A DNA stretch of 51,857 bases from Chloroflexi bacterium TSY (GCA_019217005.1 JAHBNG010000108.1:1-51857), one strand, 5' to 3'; counted from the stretch's first letter, positions 27,824 to 37,321 are shown. Notes: generated from the sequence alone by a model not told the origin. Translations and numbers: made by a program.

Positions 27824-28982
27824 CTTTACTTTCTGGTAAAGGCTTGAGTGACAAAGGGCAAACCGAAAGGGGCGGAAAAAAGAATCCACCCTGAAAAAAC
27901 GGGATAAAATGTAAAAATAGTGCTCGGCTAGTTTAAGCAGCGGCATTGAGGCGGCGATGAGCGAGAACGCCTTTAGGTAAATGGTGTGAAACCGATTGGA
28001 AGCCAAGGGGGGATGTTCAACAGGCCAGCGTTCCAGGTAGACAAGATAAATGGTTTCAGGCTGCAAAGTCATAACGGTCGCCAAAACCAAAGGTGTGTTG
28101 TAGGCCGGATCCTGAATGACGTAAATCGAGTAGGTACGGTTGGCTGTATCCACCTTGGTTGTTCTGGGGACGAGATTGTGCCATGCTTGATAGCAAATCA
28201 GGCGACCACTATAGAGAAAGCGACCAGACGAGTCCGGAGTTGTAGCCTCGAGTCGCTTTCCCTTATAGCTGCGAGAGAGCGGTCGCACAATATCACCATA
28301 TTCAGGTGGTCTGCCTTTTTCTTTGCGTTTGGGGAACTCATTGCGGCGCACTGTGCAGTTAATGGCTTCCCGCAGGACAAATCGGTCTATGCCGCTTTCT
28401 AGCATTTCTCTGATTGTAAACCCGGCATCGACCACCGCCACTTCGTCTGACTCCAGTGATTTCTTCGTCTCTGTCAGCAGCTTTTTCCGAAACTCACTTT
28501 CCTTTGTTCCAACCGTGCATCTCATGATTGCCTTGAGCAGTGGCACTCGCTTCCCGCCTATCTCCCCCGAGCTTATCATCACTCCAAAGATGAGCGGGGC
28601 AATGCCCGACGAGCCGTTGAGTTATAGAGTCGGTTCACTTTCCCTTGCAGCTTCGGTCGCCAGAACCCTGTGATATCTATGCTTTTCACTCGGTACCCTT
28701 CTAACTTTTGCCTCCCATTCCCCTTTCCACTTCTTCTTGCCACGACCCCAGCAGACTTGTGATATCCCATGATCCATATCGAAAGCTCCACCAGCTTCGC
28801 CGGAGCTCCTCATCTTCAAACCCGCTTTCTTTCAATGCGCTATGGATTGCTCCTCGACTTTTCAGAAACGACCCATTCAGCATTGCCCACATCAGACGCA
28901 TTACATTTACGTTTGTTCCCATCGGCGTTACTTGCAATACATTCATCAGTACTGCTATAGTTATTTCTGGCGCGGTTAGCAT
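27824..28982 (-). pseudogene. Transposase of IS copy 1, broken
   Basis: ATG at 28982 (minus), MLTAPEITIAVLMNVLQVTP. The frame breaks near 28710, where an A4 tract is present; five A would join EEVERGMGGK to KLEGYRVKSIDITGF. Further on, VAVVDAGFTIREML and ETIYLVYLERWPVEHPPLAS are typical DDE-transposase-like segments. 78 residues are then missing, leaving SNRFHTIYLKAFSLIAA. IS family not assigned with confidence. It encodes no active enzyme as read. Confidence 0.75.
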
Positions 28983-29081
28983 TCCTTCCTCCTTTTTGGG
29001 TTCTCTACCTTTAGGATGAACTGCTAACCGCTTTTTGTCACATTTCTCACCTCATCTCTTTTCTTTTACCAGAAAGTAAAG
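27824..29081 (-). mobile_element. IS copy 1 (ctttactttctggtaaa ends), internally deleted
   Basis: 17-bp terminal inverted repeats ctttactttctggtaaa at 27824-27840 and their complement at 29065-29081; 1258 bp. The flanks do not match (ttcga left, tttac right), whereas copy 2 has a 5-bp duplication, so sequence next to this copy has been lost or rearranged. The right end abuts the truncated cas3. Relative to copy 2 it lacks 234 bp in frame (equivalent to 46149-46382). Confidence 0.88.
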
Positions 29082-30270
29082 TTTACATAAATATGGCTTA
29101 TCTGTAAGCGAAAATACAGGTCTTACCAGCAAAGGTGCACGTGCCGCCTCTTACGATGCTGATATTCTTGTTGGGACGAGTACAGTCGATGTTGGTGTTG
29201 ACTTCCGCATCAATTTTCTCCTTTTCGAAAGCCGGGATGCAGGCTCATTCCTGCAACGGTTGGGCAGACTTGGACGGCATGAAAGCTATCTGCGGGATGG
29301 GCGGGAAGTATCGTTCCAAAATCAGTTTCAGGCATATGCATTGCTGCCGCCGTGGATCGTCGCCCGCCTCTTTGACTCTGATGACCGTGGGGATGCTCTG
29401 CTTCAAGATGGTGCGGAGACGGATCGGGAGCATCTCATATCAGCGATTGAAACCGCGTTTCCGCCAACTGCTGATTTTGCTCATTATGCTCATGGCTGGG
29501 GCTGTTTACAATCGGCCAGAATCTGGGCGGCTCTCAATCAGCCTCTTATACGGAGTAGTTATGAAGATGTCCGTCTACGATTGGGGGATCAGTACAACAC
29601 CACCTTCAACATAAATATCGAACAGCAGGTAGGTAGGTTAGGTAATCTTGCCAAAACAGCAAAACCACTTGCAGAAGAAGCCATTGCGTTTCGCGGTGGC
29701 AGCTATTTCACCTGCGGTATTTTGGATCTGACGGAATCGGGTGCCGATCAGATTAAGACATACGATATTTTCTCCTTGATTACCAATGCCGACCTTGGTC
29801 CATCAGATGCGGAGGAATTTCAGCAAGCTGTTGTAGACGCTCAATTGGCTTGGAAGCCATACGAACGCCAGAAACTGATTGCTTACTTCCGTCTGTTCGG
29901 TTTTTCTGACGAGCGAACCAATTTCAAGATTAAGTTACAGCGGGACGTGATGGATTGGGGGGCGGATCAGTTTGGCACAGCCAAAGTCATCAAAGGAATG
30001 ACCATCGACGCAGAAGGGATTCCGGGGTTGAACGCCATCAACCGCTCTCTGCAAAAACGAGAACTCCCCGCCTTGATCTGCTTGGGCGTCGAGAATGGTC
30101 CCTTAGAATTAAAGCGACGACTACGGCTGCCAATGTTATTTCCTATTTATGAATTTGAAAGCAGAGACGGGTTAGCAGGCAGTATAGCGTTTGGTCGAGA
30201 GGCGCTACTGCTTGATGCCGCTTTGAGGTATCGGAAGATGGATACCGGGGGCAGCGCGATTTATTGCTAA
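29082..30270 (+). pseudogene. cas3: Type I-D Cas3 helicase, 5' part deleted
   Basis: The open frame begins directly at the end of IS copy 1 and runs to TAA at 30270 (~396 aa). It contains the last helicase motifs: motif V (DILVGTSTVDVGVDF) and motif VI (SFLQRLGRLGRHESY). The family C-terminal domain follows. Walker A, the DExH box and the first RecA domain are absent, so no ATP-driven unwinding is possible. In type I-D systems Cas3 is a helicase without nuclease, the HD nuclease being on Cas10d; the next gene fits this. An internal ATG at 29260 could start a shorter fragment. Deletion adjacent to the IS is the likely cause. Confidence 0.85.
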
Positions 30271-30289
30271 AACATTCACGAGGAATCTT

Positions 30290-33200
30290 ATGGATTACGA
30301 TTTGCTTGAGAATATTGGTATTGACGATGAGGATAGACTTGGTGCAGAAAACAATGCTCACAATGCAGAGCCATTATTTACAACTCTACTCCGCGGTTCA
30401 ATTCATCAACTATGGGCCGATGATCCTGTCATGTTGGACTTTGTGGACCACGTGGCGACTCCTCTCTCTATTTTGCTCGGACATAAGACTGCAAAGGGGG
30501 GTGACTTCGTTCTGGAGAAACTGGCCGAAGGGGCGGATGTCTCTCGATATCGCGATGACCAATCGATGCGTGCCCATTTGGTCAACGGATTGTTTCCTGT
30601 TCTGCATATTGCCCGCACGCTGCACAGTTGGCGTGTGCCGACCCTTCGTCGATACGATGACACAGTCCGTCGGATATTTATTGCTGGCTATGTACTCCAT
30701 GATTGGGTCAAGCTGCCAGAAGTGGATGAATGGCTGGATGCAATGGGGTTGAGCCACGATACGGTCAACGCGGCCCAACATCTGGATGCCGTTGAGGAGA
30801 TCTTTCGAACGTGGTCTATCCAGCTCGGTTTGGATCGTTTTTTAGAGCCAGTTGGTGGACTCGAATTGTTTCTGCATGATCTCATCTATGTGGCGTGCAA
30901 TACGCAGAAAAAATGGGGGACGCTGCGCAACCTTTCTGCGCTTCCTCGGCTTCACTTGCATGGAACCCAACGAGGGCTGGCAGAAAGGTTAAGCCGACTC
31001 GCCGACTATCTAGCGTACGTCGGTCGTGATCCGCGCCAGACCGTTCGTGATCCATACATCCATCAGGAGATTAGTGGGTTAAGCAACCAGAGTGCCTTCC
31101 TGGCCTGTCATCATGTAGCTGAAATACGCGGTGTGGTGACCAATCTGATCAATAATGCTGTATTAAACGCCTCGCAGAACGACTCGGTGATCCCTTTGCT
31201 CTATGCGCCAAGCGGTGTTGTCTATCTGGTCAAGAAGGGGACAGAACAGAATCTGAACGCAGAACAAATCGGCAATGACGTTGTTGAGAGCATTCGGCGA
31301 ACCGCTCAACGGGTCTTGAAGAACAACTTGACAGGCTTTAACCGTGATGGCAAGGGACTCAAGTGTGCTGAATATTATGAATTGTTCTTTGATCCGACTC
31401 AAATGTTCGATGTAGCCGTAAGAGCCACCTTTAAGATGATTCATGATGGGAAAGCGCCTTCTGCTGGCAAACGGTTTGTCAAAATGAGTGACAATCGCTG
31501 GATGGATGAAAATGTTGACCTCGATTTGCCCGATACGTCTCAAGTCGATCAGATCGCTGAATGGTGCTACTTTGCTGAAAAATTGACCCGCAATCTCCCT
31601 GGAAATGTCGATGCTCCAGAAGCGCTACTCTCAGCGCTGGGGCTCGACGACCTGGCTGGTGACTTTGAAACCGTTCCACGAGACGTTCGGGCTGGGGGTG
31701 TTGGGTATCATTGGTATTTTGCCGCAGGCCACTTTGTCAAACGGAATCCTACACTTGATCCTGTACAGATACGCGAAACCATCGACAAACTTGCGCATCA
31801 GATGAGCACGCTTGTCGCGGCGCAAAGCCAACTTACAGATGCTGCGGCAACTTCTGACGATCCGACTGTGGATGGCTTTGCAGATCTGCGAGCATATATT
31901 CAACAGGTACTGACAGTTAGCAAGGCACCGGATGATGATGAGGTATCCAATTTACGGAATGAGGCTGGTCAAGAAAATTTCGCCAAAGAGCTGGACCGCT
32001 ACACGAATGCCAAAAAGCGTGGCCGTGGGACAACTTCTCTTTGCTCGCTTTGCTCTTCGCCTTTTGAAGTTGCCAAGCAAAAAGAAGCAGCTGTGCTCTT
32101 TTCGCCTCAAGTGTATAGCAACAAACTCTCTCTACATGGGTCGAATGGGCTACGGGATATCTGCTCAATCTGTGGGGGGTGGTTCATTTTAGCTGGATAG
32201 ATAGGTTTACACTTTTAGAAACAGAAAGAACGTTTATATTCTCTGATTTCGCCGGTTCTCAGAGAGAAAACGGTCTCATATAGATTTTTGTCTATATATC
32301 AAAAGTGTAAACCTAATTTTGAACCACCCCAATCTGTGGCCTAGAAACCATGTTGCGTCAGCTACTCATGAACCGTTCGAATGCGAGCGGTGGGCGCTTT
32401 GAAGGGCGGCGTGTTCGGTACCTCTATTTCTATCCAGCTTATTTCTTTACCCCAGAGACGATCGAAATCTTCCGAATTATCCATGATCGGCTGCGTCGCA
32501 TCAGATTTACCGAACTGCGAAAACAACTTGTGATCGAGAACGACGATCGCGTTGATTTACAACTCGACGCTGATCATTGGCAACTGCTCGAAGATCTCTT
32601 GCTGACCCCTGAAGATGAGTACGATCCAGCGGCCGATCGATATCTGCGTATGCAATTCCCCAAAAACGAACCAATCACGTTTCATTTTCTGGGTGTACCA
32701 CCGCCCGGGCGAGACAGTAAGGATGCGGAAGCCTGGATTCATCCAGCGTTTCTATCACTCTTGTTGCCCCTTTGCATAGATGTAAAGGTTGTTGCCAGCG
32801 AGTCACCGATACCGCTGCTGAATGAAGCAAACGAAATGTCTGAAACAGTCTTGCTGGACGGTGCCCATGCCGCAATTGGTTATCTGACGCAGAAAGAACG
32901 GCTAAATTTGGATCAAGTATTGCCAACGCTAAAGAAGCTGGTTACAGGTTATTTGGTCCATATGGATGGAAATAGTACAGCCGGTGGCGGGGGCTATGAC
33001 TATCGTTGGCAGGATATTCCCGCTCTGGCACGCCATCTTTCTGAATCATCGCTGTATGCGTTTCACTATTTGAAGAAGTGGCAACGGCGTACAGGTCTGG
33101 ATGGTATCCCGACATCAAAAGCAAAGCTATATTTGGCATATGAACAAACTATCAATTCTGATTCGACAAATGGAGGAAATGACTTCATGAGCCACGCCCG

Positions 33201-33639
33201 AAGATTAACCAAGCTGTATCGACAATTTTATCGAGCCAGTAAGTTTAACTCGAATAGTGTATTGCGCCCGCTCAGCGTTGCGTCAAAAGCGATTCTGACT
33301 GCAGATAAACGCCTGTTTGGAGACCGAGAAAGCCTCACAGAAGCGGTCTTTGGTGAACTTACTAGCTTTATGGAACGCGTTCAGCAGAACCGCGCTGATG
33401 GTCGCTTGCCCGCTGGTAGTGACCCTGAATCGCGTAGTAAGGCAATGAAAGACTTCGCAGAATATTTCGTTGTTACTCTGTATTACGATCTGTTCCGTGG
33501 AGACGTTAGTGCATTACGCGGAAAACAGCTCAATCTATTGAAGAATGCTTGCGAGGTTGTTTATAGAGAACTCGATGCAGATTATTGGGCAGAACGCAAA
33601 CAAAATGACGAAGCCGAAGAAGCTGAATTTGCTTCATAA
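30290..33639 (+). pseudogene. cas10d: Type I-D large subunit Cas10d (Csc3), split by a MITE
   Basis: ATG 30290, RBS cgaggaat. The N-terminal HD nuclease region has H-D in GYVLHDWVKL and an upstream His-containing helix (LVNGLFPVLHIARTLH). A zinc ribbon follows with C585-x2-C588 and C625-x2-C628. Right after C628 a 155-bp MITE (32176-32330) interrupts the gene. Removing it with one target copy gives 3186 nt, an uninterrupted 1061-aa protein (DICSICGLETMLRQL). The C-terminal half from 32340 to 33639 has the palm-like and helical region. As read, translation stops inside the MITE at 32200. An internal ATG at 32350 could make a C-terminal piece, though no good RBS is seen. In type I-D the HD domain here does the DNA cutting. 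Confidence 0.9.
32176..32330 (-). mobile_element. 155-bp MITE, variant A, in cas10d
   Basis: Identical to the copies at 16740, 42720 and 46392 (reverse orientation). The flanking duplication is aatctgtg(g), at 32167-32175 and 32331-32339. The 164-bp gain shifts the cas10d frame and brings in a stop. Confidence 0.95.
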
Positions 33640-33675
33640 ATGTCTACATTATCAAATTGAATCTTGGAGATAATC

Positions 33676-34704
33676 ATGAACCTACTCAACAGTGATCTAT
33701 TCCCTACTCAAGTCCCACCAAAACCGTCGGGCAACTACGCACACATCATCATGCTGCGGTTGACCGAAAGCTATCCACTTTTCCAAACGGATGGTGAACT
33801 CAACACGGCCCGCGTCAGTGCTGGCGTACGTAATGGGAAAATCATGACACGGTTAACCATGTTCAAACGCAAACAGACCACGCCCGAACGACTAACTGGC
33901 CGTGAACTTCTGCGCCAATATGGGTACATCAGTTCAGAATCGGTTGCCCAAGGTGAAAAGACCGAAATTGGGAAAGATGGCCTTCCTATCGATGAATATA
34001 ACGTTAAATTCTGTCAATGGACTCCAGACGCAATCGCCTACGGCTATGCTATCGGCGATAGTGGTTCAGAACGGAGTAAAGTACTCAGCGACACATGTTA
34101 CTCGATCACACCATACGATGACAGTCATGAGGCATTTACGCTCAACGCACCGTATGAGAGCGGAACCATGAGCCACCGTGGTAAGGTAACGAGCCGCATT
34201 AATGAACAGGATCATGTTCAGCCGCAGGTCATATTTCCTTCTGTCCTGACTACGCGGGATCTAACGAAACCCCTCTTTGCATATGTCCTGAACAATGTTC
34301 TGCGTACGCGTCGCTATGGTGCGCAAACAACAAGAACCGGTCGCGTTGAAAATCATCTTGTTGCCATTGCTTTGACAGATGGTGAAATCTTTAGCAATCT
34401 TAAATTCACTCAACGGCTCTATGATTCTCTGATGGCTGGCGGTGCAATTAACTCACCCGACCCGGTTGACATCAATGTGGCTCTTGATACTGCAATCGGG
34501 TTGATCCCAGAGCTATTGAAGGAGGATGGTGTCGCACTCAATCAGTTGCTCACTGGCGATGAGTTAAAGGAAGCTGTCAATAGTTTGCGCTCCATAACCG
34601 CGACAGAAGCGGGAATAAAAACGCTCTTAGATGAGGCATTTTCATCAAGTCAGGCATATCACGAAGCGTGGTTGGCCCCCAAAAGCGGTTCGAAGAAAAA
34701 ATAG
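33676..34704 (+). CDS. csc2: Type I-D Cascade backbone protein Csc2 (Cas7)
   Basis: 342 aa from ATG 33676, preceded by ggagata; a TTG at 33664 is less likely. Csc2 is the Cas7 backbone subunit that coats the crRNA spacer and cuts or holds target at 6-nt intervals. Features include the N-terminal HIIMLRLTESYPLFQTDGELNT strand and the basic RLTMFKRKQTTPERLTGRELLRQ region. A central segment VLRTRRYGAQTTRTGRVENHLVAI, rich in Arg, follows as in the family thumb. The length is typical. It sits between cas10d and csc1, 12 bp before the latter. The frame is intact and would assemble crRNPs if transcribed. Confidence 0.9.
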   Translation: MNLLNSDLFPTQVPPKPSGNYAHIIMLRLTESYPLFQTDGELNTARVSAGVRNGKIMTRLTMFKRKQTTPERLTGRELLRQYGYISSESVAQGEKTEIGKDGLPIDEYNVKFCQWTPDAIAYGYAIGDSGSERSKVLSDTCYSITPYDDSHEAFTLNAPYESGTMSHRGKVTSRINEQDHVQPQVIFPSVLTTRDLTKPLFAYVLNNVLRTRRYGAQTTRTGRVENHLVAIALTDGEIFSNLKFTQRLYDSLMAGGAINSPDPVDINVALDTAIGLIPELLKEDGVALNQLLTGDELKEAVNSLRSITATEAGIKTLLDEAFSSSQAYHEAWLAPKSGSKKK

Positions 34705-34716
34705 AGGACTGCATCC

Positions 34717-35388
34717 ATGTTTGTCACCATTTGTGATTTGACGCTGCATGAAAACCTATTCTATGCAACGCGTGAAATTGGCCGTTTATACGAAACTGGC
34801 CGCTATCTACATAACTATGGATTGTCGTATGCGCTTGGTTTTGCCGTCGCACCCTACTTCAACAATCGCGCAATGCCCCGCTATTCGGAAGATTTATCTG
34901 TACTGAACGAGAGTCAGATTTACGTGACGCCAGCAAAGCCTAAGAACGTCACATTTGAATTGAACACATTCAAGTATGCAGACAATCGATATCGAGTGAA
35001 GATGGAATTGGGGCAGCGAAACACGCCAAGTTTCGGTCGGGCTAAAGAGATTGCTGTCGGTAGCACATTCGAATTCGCCGTCTTGTCGCCACAGCCTATG
35101 ATGACCAAGCGCTGGATTCGATTGGGTAAGTGGATGAGTAAAAGCTGGGTAGACGTACGCGCAGAAGTGGAAGTTGAACAGCCCAGAGAGAGCGAAGCAG
35201 TGGCACATTTTCCAATCAATCCGCTCGACATCTCAAACGAGATAAAGTTGCAAACCTACGACCTCATCTCAATGCCACCCGTGAGCTTGCTGGATAATGT
35301 GCACTTTGTTGGCCCGCATTATCGACTGGAATACGAAAAACGGCACTATGTAATACCCACTAATTTGGCATATCGATTTTCTGAATGA
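34717..35388 (+). CDS. csc1: Type I-D Cas5-family protein Csc1
   Basis: 223 aa from ATG 34717, RBS agaggac. Csc1 caps the 5' handle of the crRNA (Cas5 role) in the I-D effector. The N-terminal beta strand VTICDLTLHENLFYATREIGRLYETGRYLHNYGL is characteristic of Csc1. The C-terminal part has VHFVGPHYRLEYEKRHYVIPTNLAYRF. No break is visible. It is the last intact gene of the effector operon; after it the strand switches to the toxin-antitoxin island. Confidence 0.88.
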   Translation: MFVTICDLTLHENLFYATREIGRLYETGRYLHNYGLSYALGFAVAPYFNNRAMPRYSEDLSVLNESQIYVTPAKPKNVTFELNTFKYADNRYRVKMELGQRNTPSFGRAKEIAVGSTFEFAVLSPQPMMTKRWIRLGKWMSKSWVDVRAEVEVEQPRESEAVAHFPINPLDISNEIKLQTYDLISMPPVSLLDNVHFVGPHYRLEYEKRHYVIPTNLAYRFSE

Positions 35389-35405
35389 GGTTTCATTCTT
35401 GTCCA

Positions 35406-35795
35406 CTAGCCAATCCGCACCAACAACTCAATCTCACCCAATACATCGGCTAAAGTCGGCGCGGTTGATTCAACTATGTTTTCTTCGCTACCATCATGTT
35501 TGTGATGGGGATGGCTTGATAGGGCCAACTCGTGGTGATGGTCAGCATTATCATAGCGAAAGACAAGATTTTTGGACGAATCCATGTAATGATAGGAATA
35601 CATCAGTCGTTCTGTCCCAAATTCTGCATCGACATATTCTCGAAAATGCAAGACAGAATCATCACGAAATATTATGTTTCCGCGAATGTAGCCAGCCTCT
35701 TCGCCCTGGTTACTGTAGGTAACATCGACAAGTGTAGCGGCTCCCGAATTATTGATGAGCTGCTGAATTTGGCTGAAGTATGCTTCAATCGACAA
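35406..35795 (-). CDS. tumE: TumE-type toxin (DUF6516)
   Basis: 129 aa, using a TTG at 35795 that overlaps the antitoxin stop by 11 nt; a longer form from 35855 would include antisense-like residues. Family traits: EAYFSQIQQLI at the N-terminus, DDSVLHFREYVDAEFG, LMYSYHYMDSSKNLVFRYDNADHHH and the His-rich SSHPHHKHDGSEENIVES end. TumE is the toxin of the TumE/TumA pair; its biochemical target is not known to me. It lies 17 bp from the convergent end of csc1. Confidence 0.8.
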   Translation of the reverse strand: MSIEAYFSQIQQLINNSGAATLVDVTYSNQGEEAGYIRGNIIFRDDSVLHFREYVDAEFGTERLMYSYHYMDSSKNLVFRYDNADHHHELALSSHPHHKHDGSEENIVESTAPTLADVLGEIELLVRIG

Positions 35796-36075
35796 TTTGG
35801 ATACCCTGAAGCCTAGTGAGCTTTTCTTGCAAACGGGTAAGCATCCTGGACTCACCTATCCAATCATCAAAATCAAAGCTATGCTGAAATTCGTTGTTCC
35901 TGAACTTTTCTAAGAATTCAGTTGTTTGCAAACCGTAGGTCTCTTCGAATTTCTGAATACGCGCTTTGGTTTGACGAATAGAAAGTTCGAGAACACGTGC
36001 TCTATCTTTTAAAGCAGATTCAACAAGGGTTCGGATTGAAGTATCATCCGGTGAGATAAGAGTTATTTGGTCCAT
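35785..36075 (-). CDS. tumA: TumA-type antitoxin
   Basis: 96 aa, ATG 36075. All-helical with a predicted coiled coil (VLELSIRQTKARIQKFEETYG) and a Trp-containing acidic turn (FDFDDWIGESRML), as expected for the small partner that precedes TumE. The assignment relies on position and size as well as sequence. It overlaps both its neighbours, which implies translational coupling and co-expression with the toxin. Confidence 0.72.
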   Translation of the reverse strand: MDQITLISPDDTSIRTLVESALKDRARVLELSIRQTKARIQKFEETYGLQTTEFLEKFRNNEFQHSFDFDDWIGESRMLTRLQEKLTRLQGIQIVD

Positions 36076-36224
36076 ACGATATTCCTATTTTGCCTATCCG
36101 TTAAGTCGGCGGCAATGTTGGCAATTTCGCTGCGATTATAGAGCATTTCGATATATTCCATGCCGCTGATTTCAAGAAAGTCTGTATCGACCTCATGTGC
36201 AAAAATACGTTCTTCGTTTGTCAT
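36063..36224 (-). CDS. 53-aa protein, shortened paralogue of the 36251-36613 product
   Basis: ATG at 36224, stop at 36063 inside tumA. Its first ~40 residues (NEERIFAHEVDTDFLEISGMEYIEMLYNRSE) match the N-terminus of the neighbouring 120-aa protein (SPEERLYAYEVDVQFPDVSGMEHIEMFYNRSE), with about 60 % identity. The remaining helical part is lost. It looks like a decayed tandem duplicate that left its 5' end fused against tumA. Function unknown. Confidence 0.65.
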   Translation of the reverse strand: MTNEERIFAHEVDTDFLEISGMEYIEMLYNRSEIANIAADLTDRQNRNIVWTK

Positions 36225-36250
36225 TATCGGGAACCATCACCCAATTAATC

Positions 36251-36613
36251 TTACACTGTCTCAACTACCTTTGACTGCTCGGCCATGCCTGCTTCATTCT
36301 CTGACAGAGGCATTGTTGGCAGGGAAACAACTACATCCAAATACCACCACCAGTGGGCAGCAGATCGATTATCTTTTTCACGCCACTTTTTTAGGTTGAC
36401 AATTTGCTTTAACGCTTGGTTGAAAAGATGTGCATCGCGCAAAAGGATCTGATCGGCTCGTGCCAGATGTTCTTTTTGTTCAGACAAAAGCTCATCTTCA
36501 ATCTCTGCAAGTTCACTACGATTATAGAACATCTCAATATGTTCCATCCCGCTGACGTCTGGAAACTGCACATCAACTTCATAGGCATAAAGTCGCTCTT
36601 CAGGACTCATCAT
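36251..36613 (-). CDS. Hypothetical protein of the TA island, 120 aa
   Basis: ATG 36613, overlapping the preceding gene's stop by 4 nt. The N-terminal ~45 residues are a small alpha/beta module shared with the 53-aa neighbour. Then follow a Glu/Leu-rich helix (LAEIEDELLSEQKEHLARAD) and a basic segment with WREKDNRSAAHWWWYL. No known domain was recognised. The tight coupling suggests a partner in a toxin-antitoxin-like cassette. Confidence 0.6.
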   Translation of the reverse strand: MMSPEERLYAYEVDVQFPDVSGMEHIEMFYNRSELAEIEDELLSEQKEHLARADQILLRDAHLFNQALKQIVNLKKWREKDNRSAAHWWWYLDVVVSLPTMPLSENEAGMAEQSKVVETV

Positions 36614-36885
36614 GACATCACCGCCTTTAGGGAGTCAATTAACACGATGTGTTCATTTTGCAAATATCGCTCAGGTCGCTCGACGACATAGGCACTTTCA
36701 AGGATGCCGTCTAGCGCAAATAGGACCAACCAAGATCTCTCGTCGACAATCTCAACAACTGCGACATAGGGAACATCATCATACCAAAAGATATAGACAT
36801 TGGCCTCAGGGCTGGCCACGACCGCTTTAATGATCGTTTCATAATCTTCTATCGTTCCAGATCTGTTTGACGTCATCCGCAACAT
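36610..36885 (-). CDS. Hypothetical protein of the TA island, 91 aa
   Basis: ATG 36885 (ATG 36876 also possible). A compact alpha/beta protein: NVYIFWYDDVPYVAVVEIVDE followed by SWLVLFALDGILESAYVVERPE, two hydrophobic hairpin-like units. It overlaps the DUF104-type gene by 47 nt from the 5' side. No family recognised; the position after a DUF104 antitoxin-like gene suggests that it is that protein's partner. Confidence 0.6.
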   Translation of the reverse strand: MLRMTSNRSGTIEDYETIIKAVVASPEANVYIFWYDDVPYVAVVEIVDERSWLVLFALDGILESAYVVERPERYLQNEHIVLIDSLKAVMS

Positions 36886-37054
36886 TAACTAGGACTGCCA
36901 GTTCTGGAAATGCTCCAAATAACGATTTTCTCTTTGACTTTTTTTGTTCAACTGAGGTAATTTCTATTTGTACAAGAGCATTTTCTGGCAAGTCTAACAC
37001 ACCTTGAGGGACTAAGACGCCATCAGAATACGTTGCAGTTATCGTTAGATTCAT
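36839..37054 (-). CDS. DUF104 (AF2212-like) antitoxin-family protein
   Basis: 71 aa, ATG 37054, RBS aggaggc. The N-terminal ITATYSDGVLVPQGVLDLPENALVQIEI matches the DUF104 beta-ribbon (…Y.dGvl.Pl..ldLpeg..v.v.I), a family of short antitoxins usually paired with a PIN or RelE toxin. Neither kind is adjacent, so the partner is uncertain. First gene of a six-gene minus-strand run. Confidence 0.72.
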   Translation of the reverse strand: MNLTITATYSDGVLVPQGVLDLPENALVQIEITSVEQKKSKRKSLFGAFPELAVLVNVADDVKQIWNDRRL

Positions 37055-37197
37055 AATTGCCTCCTAGATTCGAAGCAGACCATTTATGCTTTTTGCTGCT
37101 TCTATCCCGCAAGTGGGTTTTACGAAATCGAGGCATTTATTTAGGTTCACGAACCAAGACTATTATAACACAGATTCTCCGCTGCACTCGCTCACAA

Positions 37198-37256
37198 TTT
37201 TAACAGAGATTCATCTGTTTTACCTGACTGAAATCAGTCAAATTTCTGTTAAGGAA
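37198..37256. repeat. Nested hairpins, ttaacaga/tctgttaa
   Basis: The outer arms ttaacaga and tctgttaa enclose two inner hairpins: acagagattcatctgt and tgactgaaatcagtca (7-bp stem). Possible operator or cruciform between the divergent TA island and cas6. Confidence 0.5.
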
Positions 37257-37261
37257 TGAGC

Positions 37262-37321
37262 ATTAAATAACTTGAACAGTCATTCTCGAGTGAACGAAGA
37301 ATCGTGTTCAAGTTATTTAAT
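37262..37321. promoter_or_regulatory. 17-bp perfect inverted repeat upstream of cas6
   Basis: attaaataacttgaaca at 37262-37278 and its exact complement at 37305-37321, with a 26-bp loop containing a weaker hairpin. It ends 57 bp before the cas6 start. It could be an operator, an RNA leader hairpin or a tiny element. Confidence 0.6.

Noticed and set aside
28708..29019. Plus-strand 103-aa frame in IS copy 1 and its twin at 45121-45432 in copy 2
   Set aside because: Both are antisense shadows of the transposase N-terminus; the repetition reflects the IS copy, not a conserved gene.
32350..33639. A separate 429-aa gene between cas10d and csc2
   Set aside because: It is the C-terminal part of cas10d; the frame joins perfectly when the MITE and one target copy are removed.
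35406..37054. CreTA-type RNA toxin-antitoxin guarding the effector
   Set aside because: That system uses small RNAs and a crRNA-like antitoxin; here the genes encode proteins and no partial CRISPR repeat was seen in the island.
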